From assembly GCF_023091745.1 (NCBI RefSeq), contig NC_068910.1, positions 38,737,272-38,801,271 of the forward strand: a stretch of 64,000 nt of DNA, written 5' to 3'. The number at the start of each line of letters is the position of its first letter. The stretch's first letter is position 1. The translations under genes and the position numbers were made by a program. The DNA comes from Budorcas taxicolor. Its lineage: Eukaryota; Chordata; Mammalia; Artiodactyla; Bovidae. The notes beneath the pieces were generated by a model, which was not told the DNA's origin, made no database searches, and saw nothing but the letters and a program-made list of their open reading frames with translations. Of the stretch, positions 43,596 through 54,385 are shown one piece after another.

Positions 43596-43883
43596 GCCTT
43601 AAACTTGAGTTTCATTTTTCATTTTGTGGTAGTTTACACTTAATGTAAACTTTACCCTCTTAACCATTTTTATGGGTAATAATTCTGAAACTGTATCCAT
43701 TAACGACTCCTCTTTTTTAGTTCCTCTACTCTCTGGTAAGAACCACTCTACTTTCTGTTTCTACGAATTTGACTACTTTAGATGCCTCATAGAAGTGGAA
43801 ACATGTTTTTTTGTGACTGGCTTCTTGACATAATGTGCTCAAAGTTCATTCATGTTGGAGCATGTGGCAGCAATTCCTTCCTT
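43596..43883 (-). mobile_element. Old L1 3' end, piece 1
   Basis: 'gtaagaaccactctactttc', 'gacttctttgacataatg'-like text ('ggcttcttgacataatgtgc') and 'gttggagcatgtggcagcaa' follow the antisense L1 3' region. Interrupted by Bov-tA at 43884. Confidence 0.78.
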
Positions 43884-44041
43884 GGGCTTCCCTGGTGGCT
43901 CAGAGGTTAAAGCGTCTGCCTGCAATGCGGGAGACCCGGGTTCGATCCCTGGGTCGGGAGAATCCCCTGGAGAAGGAAATGGCAACCCACTCCAGTACTC
44001 TTGCCTGGAGAATCCCATGGAAGGAGGAGGGGGTCGCAAAG
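43884..44041 (+). mobile_element. Bov-tA SINE, main part
   Basis: A near-consensus sense Bov-tA ('gggcttccctggtggctcag', 'gcaatgcgggagacccgggt', 'cctggagaatcccatggaag'). About 20 bases before 'gggtcgcaaag' are missing. Its own 3' tail is found inverted at 44125-44174. Confidence 0.93.
43939..43949 (+). promoter_or_regulatory. Pol III B box in Bov-tA
   Basis: GGTTCGATCCC, intact tRNA-type B box in the youngest-looking SINE head of the window. Transcription is not shown by sequence. Confidence 0.7.
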
Positions 44042-44048
44042 AATCCCC

Positions 44049-44174
44049 AAGCAACTGTACACTCATGGATGAATGAACAAAGTGTGATCTGTTCCACACT
44101 GGAATATCACACCGCCTTAAATGAAAGTGAGGTGAAAGTGAAATTGCTCAGTCGTGTCCGACTCTTTGCGACCC
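44049..44174. other. Inverted segment (L1 plus SINE tail)
   Basis: 44049-44122 is L1 in sense orientation inside an otherwise antisense L1. 44125-44174 is the Bov-tA 3' tail in antisense although its head at 43884 is sense. Reversing 44049-44174 restores both elements. The ends are duplicated outside: gggtcgcaaag at 44031-44041 equals the reverse complement of 44164-44174, and tacagttgctt at 44191-44201 that of 44049-44059. Confidence 0.9.
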
Positions 44175-44190
44175 TTGGGGAAAGTCTCTT

Positions 44191-44450
44191 TACAGTTGCT
44201 TCCACCTCTTGCATATTGTGAACAGGGCTATGAACATGGGTGTGCAAATATCTATTTCAATTCTTTTGGGCATATATACCCAGACGTGGGATTTTTGGAT
44301 CATATAGTGATTCTATTTTTAATTTTTTGAAGCACCTCTGTACCATTTTCCACAACAGTCACCCCATTTTACAGTTCTACCAACAATACACTAGGGTTCC
44401 AATTTCTCTTATATCCAATAGTTGGAGTCTTCGTAACTGTTTCCATCTTA
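44191..44450 (-). mobile_element. Old L1 3' end, last piece
   Basis: 'acagttgcttccacctcttg', 'gggctatgaacatgggtgtg', 'ttcttttgggcatatatacc' and 'catttttaattttttgaag'-like text continue the antisense L1. Confidence 0.82.
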
Positions 44451-44467
44451 ATCTGTGTTAGATGGGT

Positions 44468-44597
44468 AATGATATCTATCAGCTAATCCTCCTGATTTAT
44501 GTTCAAAGTATACCCCCCGTCCAACTACTTCTCAGCTTGTCCATCACTGTCACTTTTTCTTTAGTCACCATTGGCTCTTGTGTGGACCACTGTAGTA
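44468..44597 (+). mobile_element. L2 LINE, piece 2
   Basis: 'atcagctaatcctcctgatt', 'ccaactacttctcagcttgt' and 'ggaccactgtagtaatc' follow sense L2 downstream of piece 1. Confidence 0.7.
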
Positions 44598-44688
44598 ATC
44601 TTCTAGTTCCCTGGCCAAGGATGGAACCCGGACCTCCTGCCTTGGGAGCTCGGAGTCTTAGACACTGAAGCCCCAAGAAAGTCCCCAG
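44598..44688 (-). mobile_element. CHR-type SINE fragment
   Basis: 'ttccctggccaaggatggaa', 'cccggacctcctgccttggg' and 'cactgaagccccaagaaag': antisense CHR head inside the L2. Confidence 0.75.
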
Positions 44689-45075
44689 AATGGTAATTTT
44701 AAAATATAAGCCAGGTTTTATCACCCTTCTTCTCATAACATTTGCATGGCTCCTATCAGACTTTGGATAAAATCCAAAGTCTCTTCCTTAGTGTATAATG
44801 TCATAAAAATGCTCATTCCCTTACTTACATGGCTTCGGACACACTGACCTCTTACTGTGCCTTACAACACACTAAGAGTGTTTCTGCCTCAGGGCTTTTG
44901 CCTCTGTTGTACTCTCATCCTGGGTGGCTTTACTCACAGACAATTACTTGATTCACTTCTTCCTTAATTCAGTTTTCTGCTCAATTGTGACCTCTTCAAA
45001 GAGACTTTCCCCGACTACCCGATCAGAAAAGGCACTCATTGTTCACCTTCACCAAGCACTTACCACTCTGACATC
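44689..45075 (+). mobile_element. L2 LINE, piece 3
   Basis: 'ttttaaaatataagccaggt', 'gataaaatccaaagtctctt', 'ctcagggcttttgcctctgt' and 'gagactttccccgactaccc' follow sense L2. Confidence 0.85.
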
Positions 45076-45263
45076 GTGTGTGCTGTGTATTCAGTTGTGT
45101 CTAACTGTCTCTAGCACGATGGACTGTAGCCCACCAGGCTCTTCTCTCCATGGAATTTTCCAGGCAAGAATACTGGAGTGGGTTGCCATTTCCTACTCCA
45201 GATGACCTCCTCAACCCAGCGATTGAACCTGCATCTCCTGCATTTGTACCACCTGGGAAGCCC
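45076..45263 (-). mobile_element. Bov-tA SINE inside L2
   Basis: Antisense Bov-tA: 'gcccaccaggctcttctctc', 'ggaattttccaggcaagaat' and 'cagcgattgaacctgcatct'. The perfect duplication ctctgacatc at 45066-45075 and 45264-45273 defines it. Confidence 0.94.
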
Positions 45264-45273
45264 CTCTGACATC

Positions 45274-45412
45274 ATACTGTACTTATTTGTGACAGTATTA
45301 TTAGTTTTCTCCTCCAGGAGAATTTGAGCACTATGAATTCTCTCTGGGCATCTGCAAGAGTATCTGGCACTTCAGAGATGCTCAATAAATATTTGTTGAA
45401 TGAATGAGTAAG
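45274..45412 (+). mobile_element. L2 LINE, 3' end
   Basis: 'ctggcacttcagagatgctc' and 'aataaatatttgttgaatga' are the characteristic L2 terminus. Confidence 0.85.
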
Positions 45413-45544
45413 AGAACACTCTGTACCCTTGTATCTAAACAGCTTTGGTCGTGGTGACAGAGATACCTAGTGTATACCTGGTGTCCTAGTTGGGGGCTTC
45501 TAAGGAGAATGCCTGTAGCTTTTCTTCCTCCTCCAGTTGATTTC

Positions 45545-45663
45545 ACCAGCTGTTATCCACTTGATGACTGTTGCTCAAGAGATCTGAGTGGGAAAGGATA
45601 GATAAATGCCTCATCCAACCCCTTACAGAAGAAAAAATTCAAGAATTGGTGGGAATTGTTTGC
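45545..45663 (+). repeat. Unnamed repeat, copy 1
   Basis: About 120 bases similar (about 80 percent by eye) to 58391-58507 in the same orientation: shared 'agatgcctcatccaacc'-type core ('atgcctcatccaacc'), 'gagtgggaaag' and 'ggtgggaattgtttgc'. I do not recognise a family. Confidence 0.75.
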
Positions 45664-47021
45664 TGCTGTCCTCTTGGCCCCAAATCACCTTTCCTAAGTT
45701 GAGTTTTAGCTGCTCTTTATGACCTGCAATCACATTCCCTGCTGTAATGTGGGGGTAATGCCTCCTTTGCACAGTGAATGCCGAAAATGGGTTTTAAAAC
45801 AGAAAGCAAAGCCAGAAATTCCTCTGCATGGGAGATGGTAGTTTGACAAGTCTTTGAATTACATAATGGAATCTCCTCTTACTTTCTTTATAAAATATAT
45901 CAAACTGTCAAAAACAATGAGCCTTTCTTCCCAGGTTGTTTGGGATACTCCTGGCACTTCTAGCTGCCATCCTGTCCTAGAGGGGCTCTGGGATTAGAAT
46001 TATGTGTGGTAGCTTTGTTTTCCCCCAGCGGGGTTTGTGATGAAGTTATTCTGATGGAAGCGCTCAGTTGATTCTAAAGGAGGTGCACATGCTCGCTGAG
46101 CTGAGTGCTTCTACCTTAAATGGTCTTCCATGCTGTGGAAGAGAGCTTCCAGTGCATCGTTGTAGTGATCATGTCATAGGGTTGGAACATGATCTTTGCC
46201 TCTTCACGCCTCCTCATGGTTTTGAGAAGTCTCCTTCAGTCTTACGAGTCTGTTAGAGACACTGATAGTTAAACATGTTCTGCAGGCTCCTGGGGTCTTT
46301 GGATAGGTAACCAGGGGTCTGTCAGTTGTGAAAGACTGAAAGATGACTGCAAACACCGTTGTCAGTTTCTCACTTTGGGCGCTGCTTACACAGCAGGTTC
46401 ACTTTGTGAAAATTCAACTCTTCTCCTTACAAGTTGTGTACTTTTCTGTGTTTTATACTTCCATAAAAAGAGTCTCTTAAGAAAACAAACCAACCATATT
46501 TCCTATCTGCAAGAACATCTCCTCTTGGTGGAGATATTCAAATAGAAGATCACATACTCAGATTAGTGCTGGGATTAAAGAAAGCCTATTATAGGAGCAC
46601 AAATACAAGGGTTCATCCTCATCTTTTAATGGGATGGAGGAAAATCAGAAGATTTTAGTGGAATTTATCTATTACCTTTTCTTGGCTTCCTCCATACACG
46701 ATAAGATTCATGTAGAGAAACAAGGATAAGTCAGTTAGATTCTAGTGCTGTGGTAGCATGCTTAGAAGATAAAATGTTGCTTAAAAAAGCAAAAATTGTG
46801 CTAAAAATATCATTTCCTTCAGGGAACTTGTTGATAATTGTCTCCCCAGGCCTGCTTCATTTTGGCATCGATGGGTGAGTGTTGAAACACATGACTGTGG
46901 GTTGGTTGTCCATTGGTGTCTTTTGTTACTGTGAAATAGTTGGTATTAATGACTAGCAGTGACCCTGTGTTGGAGAGTGGTGTTAGTGTTGTGTGTGTGA
47001 GGGGCAGTGGAGTAGTAATGT
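45664..47021. other. Repeat-poor unique DNA
   Basis: No exon recognised. Text near 46430-46480 ('gtgtacttttctgtgtttta', 'cataaaaag') may be an old L1 3' end. Confidence 0.4.
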
Positions 47022-47231
47022 TTTTGTTGTTTAGTCATTTATATGTCCAACTCTTTGCAACCCCATGGACTGTAGCCTGTCAGATTCCTCTGTCCATAAA
47101 AATTTTTCAGGAAAGAATACTGGAGTGAGTTGCCATTTCCCTCTTCAGGGAATCTTCCCAATTCAGAGATTGAACCCACATCTCCTACACTGGCAGGCAG
47201 ATTATTTATTACTGAGCCACCAGGGAAGCCC
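47022..47231 (-). mobile_element. Bov-tA SINE
   Basis: Antisense Bov-tA: 'gtttagtcatttatatgtcc', 'ggactgtagcctgtcagatt' and 'tactgagccaccagggaagc'. More diverged than its neighbours. Confidence 0.92.
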
Positions 47232-48111
47232 ATTTTGAGTACTACTGACTGTGAAAGAGTCTGATAAGAAAGAATGTTTTTATCGTTCCTTTTCATCATT
47301 ATGATTGGACAGAATTGTAATAGGCAATAATTAGCCAGCCTTCCAAGGTAATATTAAGCTGATTTCTCAAGTGTAAGTGCTTTGAGCTCATGGTAGGAAC
47401 TGACAGGCAGAGATTGGAGCTGTTGGACAATTGAAATCCTTAGACTAGATAGCACCCAAATTGGTCTTTGAACAGTGGGCTCCAGACATGTGGGTGCAGA
47501 AGAAATACCTTGTTAATTTTAAGTAGATTCCAAGGTTCTGCCCCCAGGTTCTGTGGGTCTCAGAAAGGAAGCCCAGCATTGAGAATGTGTGGGCAGTTCA
47601 CAGAGGACTCTGTGAGAAGTGATGACAGGAAGTGAAGGTAGGGGGTGAGAGGAGGATTGGTGGAAGGCAAGTGCTTGGAAGAAGGAAGAAAAAAAACAGC
47701 AGTCAGTGAGGAGGCAGGCTGATTCCCAAGATAGAAACAGAGACTGTTTCTGAGAAGTAAATGTGGTGTAGAGTCTCTGACATTGGAGGGACTGATGCTG
47801 GAACAGATAATAGCAGTGGAACCTGTCAACCATAGAATGCTATGATCTGTAATTGTTGACTTTATTGGAAGGTGGCTTAAGAGTAAGGTTAATATTTAAA
47901 TGAAAATAGCACTCTAGGGGAATGTGTGCCTTAAGACATCACACCTGAAACTAATCTCAGAGTAGCTTCTTATTCAAACCTATCGTTGGAAGGAGGACAA
48001 GACTGGGAGCCCCAGAGCCAGGGAAGTAACTTGGTGGAGAGGTCAGCAGAACTTTGACTGAAATTCAGAAATAGCTTGATGAGGAACCATTCCACTTACT
48101 TGTTCACTAAT
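47232..48111. other. Unique DNA
   Basis: No repeat or exon recognised. The minus-strand frames at 47519-47833 overlap in two registers and look like chance. Confidence 0.45.
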
Positions 48112-48240
48112 CAGACACTTAATGAGCACTGACTACATGCTCAATCTCCTGGGCAGGGCCCTGAGATTGAGCTGTAAAAGAAAAAATTGATAGTCTTTGC
48201 CCTCAAAGAGTTTGTAGTCTAACAAGCAAGTCAGTTGTAG
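48112..48240 (-). mobile_element. L2 3' end
   Basis: 'atgagcactgactacatgct', 'ttgccctcaaagagtttgta' and 'gtctaacaagcaagtc' fit the antisense L2 end. Confidence 0.55.
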
Positions 48241-48497
48241 AACAAGCACAGGAATTTCTCCTACTGTGGTTCTGTCTCCCATGATGACAGTTAAATATAA
48301 CAAGGTTGTTTTATTAGGAAATAAGCTTTGCATGATGCAGCCCTGTACTGATTACCATATTATTGAATGAGAACCTGGGTACAAGATGAGCCATACAGCC
48401 CTCTCAACAGCTGCACTGTTTGAATGGCAGGTTGCTGCTTGGCCCTGAGATTTTTGACTTAATGCAAGCTTCTGTGATTTAGTGGGGTATTGTATGG

Positions 48498-48655
48498 CTC
48501 TGCTACTTGAAATGTACTGTGCAAGGCTATCACCTAGGTGTCTTGTTAAAAATGCAGGTTCTGTGTGTTGAGAGTGAGGGCTAACGTCCTGCATTTTCAG
48601 CAGACTGCCTAAGGGTGCTGATGCTGGCAGTAGGTGGACCACGCTGAATAGCAAG
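48498..48655. mobile_element. MER5-type hAT element
   Basis: 'aggctatcacctaggtgtct', 'tgttaaaaatgcaggttctg' and 'ctaagggtgctgatgctggc' match MER5 (non-autonomous hAT-Charlie), nearly full length. Confidence 0.7.
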
Positions 48656-49781
48656 AATCTAGAAACTTGGAGATATTTAGAGGCTCTTCTCAGTCACTGA
48701 AGAGCTCCTCCAATGTAAGTAGTTGGATTTTTGTTAGTTTGGATCAACTGATTTTTTTTTTTCAGCTTGTAATTATAAATAGGTCCATTGTAACTACAAA
48801 AATACCTTTGCTGTTGAAATTCATCCAGAAAAACAATTTTATGATTGCAAGTCCTTTCTAACGCATTTTCATTGAAAAATACAACCTCATTTTGGAGAAA
48901 ACCAGATTTCTTGAATTCACCAACTATCACATTATAACAGCACAGACTGTAATTACAAGTGTGACAAATGTTATAAAGTAAATTGGAAGAACCCTGGGAA
49001 TATCTATATTGGGGTGCTCTGTATGTGTGCGTTTGGATAGAAGCCACACTGGTTTCTTTTTCTGCTCCCCATCTCAATCCTATATTAGTACATAAGTTAG
49101 CACATCCTGATGTAGAAAGTCTTGAAGCAGAATAGCATTATTACCTGAACCTCTTCCAATAGCCAAAGCCAGTGAAACCACAATTCCATACACATTTTGG
49201 AATATTAGCCCTTTCACTTCCGGCTCATAGTTTGTTTATAACAAGCAGAAGGAGAAATCATGCTTGACACTATTGGGCTTTTTTAAAGGTTGTAAGTGAA
49301 TAAATTGAGCTTTTGTGTAGGCGTGTTTCTTTTTTTAAGTTGTTTGATATGAGGGTAAAAACTTAATTGCAGAAGATTCTATAGAAAACAGATTCTCTCT
49401 GGAATCTTTTTAAGAGTGATTTTCTCATCTTTTGAACAGTAGTATTGAATACAAAAAATCGTAGGGAGATTTTCTGTTCGACCTTCTTGATTAATTTCCT
49501 TCCATTGTGTGTTGGCCTCCATGTTCAAATTAGAAATTTCCATGGCTGATTACAGGGGCATTAATGCTGTTGTTATTCCAGATTCCTTTGACACTTAAAA
49601 TTGCAGAACTTGGTGATATCTTTATAATGAGAAAGGACCTTGGTACTTAACGTGGCCCAATGGTTCAGCATTCTGTGGTGGGCTCAGCTGTGCAGTGACT
49701 GACGTTTGAATCCTGCTTCCTTAAGGATGTCTGTGTTCAGTAACCTTCCAGTCAACATCTGTATGTGCGATTTGACCATAT
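48656..49781. other. Repeat-poor unique DNA
   Basis: Nothing recognised. The minus-strand frame at 48694-49077 has no family features. Confidence 0.45.
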
Positions 49782-50269
49782 CAGTTCAGTTCAGTCACTC
49801 AGTCGTGTCTGACTCTTTACAACCCCATGAATCACAGCACGCCAGGCCTCCCTGTCCATCACCAACTCCCAGAGTTTACCCAAACTCATGTCCATCGAGT
49901 CAGTGATGCCATCTAGCCATCTCATCCTCTGTCATCCCCTTCTTCTCCTGCCCCCAATCCCTCCCAGCATCAGAGTCTTTTCCAATGAGTCAACTCTTTG
50001 CATGAGGTGGCCAAGGTACTGAAGTTTCAGCTTTAGCATCAGGCCTTCCAATGAACACCCAGAGCTGATCTCCTTTAGGATGGACTGGTTGGACCTCCTT
50101 GCAGTCCAAGGGACTCTCAAGAGTCTTCTCCAACACCACAGTTCAAAAGCATCAGTTCTTTGGCGCTCAGCTTTTTTCACAGTCCAACTCTCACATCCAT
50201 ACATGACCACTGGAAAAACCATAGCCTTGACTACACGGACCTTAGTTGGCAAAGTAATGTCTCTGCTTT
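49782..50269 (-). mobile_element. BovB LINE 3' end
   Basis: Antisense BovB. The minus strand keeps the longest continuous BovB frame of the window: SRDITLPTKVRVVKAMVFP, VMYGCESWTVKKAERQR, DAFELWCWRRLLRVPWTARR and LEKTLMLGGIGGRRRRG. Upstream (50270-50486) the frame runs into unrelated sequence. It lacks the reverse transcriptase core, so it cannot be active. Confidence 0.94.
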
Positions 50270-50711
50270 TATGGCCACTCCTAAAGACCGTAATGAAATA
50301 TGTAGTATTTCCAAGGAACAACAGAAGAATTAGAAAATGGCTACATCTCAAAAGGTTTTTCTTATTGTAGACTTTTTTGGGAGGAGTGCCATTTACATTT
50401 TTTTTGTGTACGCGTGGAGTCCTTATTACTGATCTATGCAGAGACAGATCAGATGAGGTAGATGACAGTGAACTTGCCATTGTCATTGAGAGGATAGACT
50501 CAAGGAGTCAAGGTATCTCTTGTTTAGCTTGTAGTATTGAGGCTTCTATCCTTCTGACTGTAACAATAATTTGACTCATGTGACACTGCTGGTTTTGACC
50601 TATAAAAATATTTCATTTGGTTCTACCCAGTTTTATATTATTCCATGGCTGTTAGGACCTGTACATTTTGATGCTAAGAAGCTCCATTTGTGCAGTGACT
50701 AGGAAATGACT
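50270..50711. other. Unique DNA
   Basis: Nothing recognised. Short similar inverted stretches (tggccactcct near 50272 and aggagtgcca near 50383) may be chance. Confidence 0.4.
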
Positions 50712-50921
50712 GTGCTGTGGTTAGCCGCTCAGTCGTGTCCAACTCTTTTCAACCCCAAGGACTATAGCCTGCCAGGCTCCTCTGTCCATGGGATTCTCCA
50801 GGCAGGAATACTGGAGTGGATGCCATGCCCTCCTCCAGGGGATGTTCCCAACCAAGGGATTGAACCCAGCTCTCCTGCATGGCAAGCAGATTTTTTTTAC
50901 CGTCTGAGCCAACAGGGAAGC
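50712..50921 (-). mobile_element. Bov-tA SINE
   Basis: Antisense Bov-tA: 'gccgctcagtcgtgtccaac', 'gggattctccaggcaggaat' and 'ctgagccaacagggaagccc', with a T8 run inside the head. Confidence 0.93.
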
Positions 50922-50937
50922 CCATGAAGTTCCTGCC

Positions 50938-51135
50938 AGGGTTCAAATTGCCTGGGTTTGATTTCTAGCCCAACAGCATCAGCTGTTTAATATTGAGAAG
51001 GTTACTTAACCCCTCCCAGCCTTGGTTTTTTCTAAAAGATGTGTCCCTCTGGGGATGAAATGAGATGATGTTGTGAAGTCCTTACATAGTACATATAACA
51101 TTGTAAAGCACTTAATAATAGTAGTGCTACTGAGC
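50938..51135 (+). mobile_element. MIR SINE
   Basis: 'ttgcctgggtttgatttcta', 'ggttacttaacccctcccag' and 'aaagcacttaataatagtag' form a sense MIR. Confidence 0.78.
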
Positions 51136-53390
51136 ATTTGTTGAGCTCTATTAATACTCTTTTTTCACATAATATAATACCTTGTTAATATCAATAACTT
51201 TCTAAATACTTGTTTTATATAGTATATAAAATAAATGTTACATATTATGTAGCTTTAATGTTTAGAATAATAGGTTCGCATCTATTAGATCAAGTAGATC
51301 CTGTAACTTGACCAGAGCAGTCTTCATGGAAAACTTTCCTCCTTTTAAGGATGAATGATTGGGGGTGGTTGGATGTTGGCTTGGAGGTGCTTAGAGAGAG
51401 GAAATACTGGTCAGTCACTGACTGAGTACATCCTTCTTTGGTGTTTTGCCTTTAATAGAAAATCTATTACTGATCTGAGTTCCTTTCTGTAGGAAAGTTC
51501 ACTTTAGACAGTGACACTGAGCTTGAATTTTTATTTTAATGATAAGAGAATTGAAAAGTGGCCTTCTCAGAAGGTACGGTGGGTTCTTTCCAGTGTTACA
51601 TGAAATGAGGTTTGACATAGACCTTAAAATGGGATTATTTGCCTTCATTGCTCTGTCTTTAAGGTACCTCCTACCTTCTGCAGATGACAAGAATATTTTG
51701 TCTGGATTGGGTAATTAGGTATAACTGCATTTGGAATGTTGAACCAAGTTGTTGTTGTTTTTTTTTAAAGCCATATGCTATGTTGCAAGACTTCTTGATG
51801 GAAAATCTTAATGGTAATAAACGTTAGTGAACAGGAAGGGTTAAGGTTCAAGTCAGTTAAATAGAAATAGGTTGGTTGATGGTTCAGAGAAGTGGTTTTC
51901 AAATTTACTCATGCAGTTGTTCCTTAGGGCCCATGTCATATTTTCAAAGGAAAGTCAGAACAAGAGAACCCCACAAGTTCCCCGCATTTTTCATTATAAA
52001 AGCTACCAAGCCTAGTTATCTAATCTGATGTTCGTGGCTGCAAGACTAAGTGCCACAGGGAAGTTATAGATGAGAGAATGGAGAGCTTACTGCTCTGGCG
52101 TTCTACAGCTCACTGATGTGGTGAGTGAAGGAGGTGGCTTTCACCTTTCTATCCCACTGACCTGTTAATAATCGCCCACAACTGTCTTTATCCCCAGCCC
52201 CTTGCAGGGACAGAGTTTTGCTGACTGAACTAATGAGAACAGATTCTCTCTGTGGACAAGCCACAGGGGCTGAACTGAGCATGCTCAGCTTCTCCCAGTC
52301 CTCTCATCCCTGAGTGGGACTTCCTCCTGCCAAGAAGAGAAATCAAGGGGGATGGAGTATCACCCTTGGGAAGACTCCCCTACAGAGGGAAACATGAGGC
52401 AAGAAGAATGAAGGTTCCCACCTTGTCCAGCAAATATTCATTGTTTCTCTAAATACTAAGCAGTATGTTAGATGCCAGAGCAGTTCATTAAACTCGGTAC
52501 CTCTGGACTCTGTAACCCTTAAGATTCAAATGTGTTGATCCTGGAATATAAACCAGTCCCCTCTCCCCAGACCAAACTGAAACATTTCAGAAACTTCAAA
52601 TACTCCCTGTTTCAGGTACTGATAAAAATTCAAAGTAATTCCCCCAAGAAATGTGTAGAAGCGACCCAGATCTGTTCTGATAGCCCAGTCATCTGAAAGG
52701 GTGTTTTTGTTGAGGCAGCATCAGTGAGGTGGGAGGAGGAATGTCAGCTGACAGTCCTTCTTGAGCTCCGGAGAGGTCATGAGATTCTTGTCCAAGGGGC
52801 CACCTATATGGATGAAACACATCTACAGTGACACTCTGTGCTCATGTCCCAAGGTTAGTCTGGTTGGAAGGCTCAAAACCCCGAGGAAAGCCGCCTTTGT
52901 TGTTCCCAGACTGGTGTTGTATTATGTTGGTCATTTTTACATAATTTTAGATTGTTTGCCATAGTCTATATAAACCGCTTTTAGGAAAATTTAGCTTGGT
53001 TATGGTAGTCTATATTGGGAACCGTCCCTCCTCAGTATTAAATGAGTCTAGGACAACAGGCAACACCCACCCCATTACAAGACTTTTTATGAAGCAAACA
53101 TCTATTTTTGCTTTGTGCAGACTCCACTGTATGAAGGGCTGAAAATAACTAAATGCTCAGAAACCATTTGTGATGCAAAAATGACTGTAGGGGGAACCAT
53201 GTTGCCCGCTGCCCTGGTTATGACTGACTAGTATAGGTCAGAAATTGTGCCCTACAACCAGTTTTGCTAGGTCATTCTGAGGTTTTTTTTCCTGGTGGTG
53301 GAGGGACCTGCAGTTTTCCCTGTGGACCTGAAATGTCATCTTGCCCACATAAACTGTTAGGGAAGCTGAAAATAATTTAGACAGGCAGGC
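51136..53390. other. Repeat-poor unique DNA
   Basis: About 2.2 kb in which I recognise no interspersed repeat and no exon. The frame at 52761-52964 has no family features. Confidence 0.45.
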
Positions 53391-53413
53391 TTTTTTTTTT
53401 TTTTTTTTTTTTT
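53391..53413 (+). repeat. Poly-T, 23 bases
   Basis: Uninterrupted T23, without a clear retroposon attached. Confidence 0.97.
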
Positions 53414-53586
53414 GATTGCCAAAAAGAAATAATTTAGTGTTTGAGTCTTGAAGATTTTTTTTTTTAGTTTTTTTAAGGACTTAAAGAGAAATGGAAATAA
53501 ACAGACCACAGGTTAGCGTAATCAAGGGCAGGGTTGTTAATGCCTTTTCTGATCTTCACCACATTTCCTAAAGCTGACACTGTTTC

Positions 53587-53645
53587 TTTTTTTAATTTTT
53601 ATTGGACTACAGCTGATTTACAGTGTTGTGTTAGTTTCAGTGGAG
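53587..53645 (-). mobile_element. L1 3' tail, very short
   Basis: 'tttttattggactacagctg' and 'atttacagtgttgtgttagt' are the last bases of a ruminant-type L1 in antisense. Confidence 0.75.
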
Positions 53646-54128
53646 TTACAGGTGTAGATGATGCCATTTCTTAAGCTCTGCCACGTGCGAGGCTTGCAGA
53701 CTCCAGTGCGCTCTTTCTGGGCTGAGTCGAATCCCCAAGGAGTGTGTTTGCCAGTGTTCTCAAACCAGCATCAGAAATCAAGCTTTGCACACAGAGGATA
53801 TACGCTTCTGATTTTTCATCAAGAAGGCAAATTCCCTCTCCCCCTAGCAAATATGCAAGCTTTTAGATCTAGAAAAGTTGGAGCGAGCCAAAGGAACAGC
53901 TGGTTATTTTAACGCCTCAAGGCTGTTCCTGCCCCATCTATAGCACAATTCTCTACTCCCCCCCTCGAACCCCCCCACCCACTGCCACAGTCTGAGTATT
54001 TCCAGGGGGAGCCAAGATGACCCACTTCTCTGGGTGCTGTGGAAAATGGCTACTTGCCAACTCCATGTCCCACCTGCCCCAGAGGTGCCTTTAAAGATGG
54101 ATGGAGACTTGGGCGCCTCTCTATACCA
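53646..54128. other. Unique DNA
   Basis: Nothing recognised apart from C runs near 53959-53983. Confidence 0.5.
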
Positions 54129-54385
54129 TTTTTTTTTTTTAATTGAAATATAGTTGAGTTACAGTGTTGTATTAGTTTCAGGTATATAGCAAAGTAAATT
54201 AGTAATACATATACATATATCCACTCTTTTTTTTTTTTAGATTCTTTTCCCATATAGGCCATTATAGAGTATTGAGTAGCGTTCCCTGTGCTATACAGTA
54301 CATTCTTACTAGTTACTTATTTTATATATAGTAGTGTGTATATGTCAGTCCCAATCCGTTCCCCCCCCCCCCACCCCCCCACTGC
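54129..54385 (-). mobile_element. Ruminant L1 3' end
   Basis: A T run, then 'ttgaaatatagttgagttac', 'cttttcccatataggccatt', 'gttccctgtgctatacagta' and 'tagtagtgtgtatatgtcag': antisense L1 3' end. It closes with a C-rich run (54361-54380). Confidence 0.92.

Noticed and set aside
50270..50395. Transposon with inverted ends tggccactcct / aggagtgcca
   Set aside because: The match is about ten bases with a gap, there is no target duplication, and the left edge is the BovB border. Likely chance.
49932..50486. Minus-strand frame of 184 codons
   Set aside because: It is not a host gene. Its C-terminal two thirds are BovB polyprotein, and the first part is read from unrelated flanking DNA.
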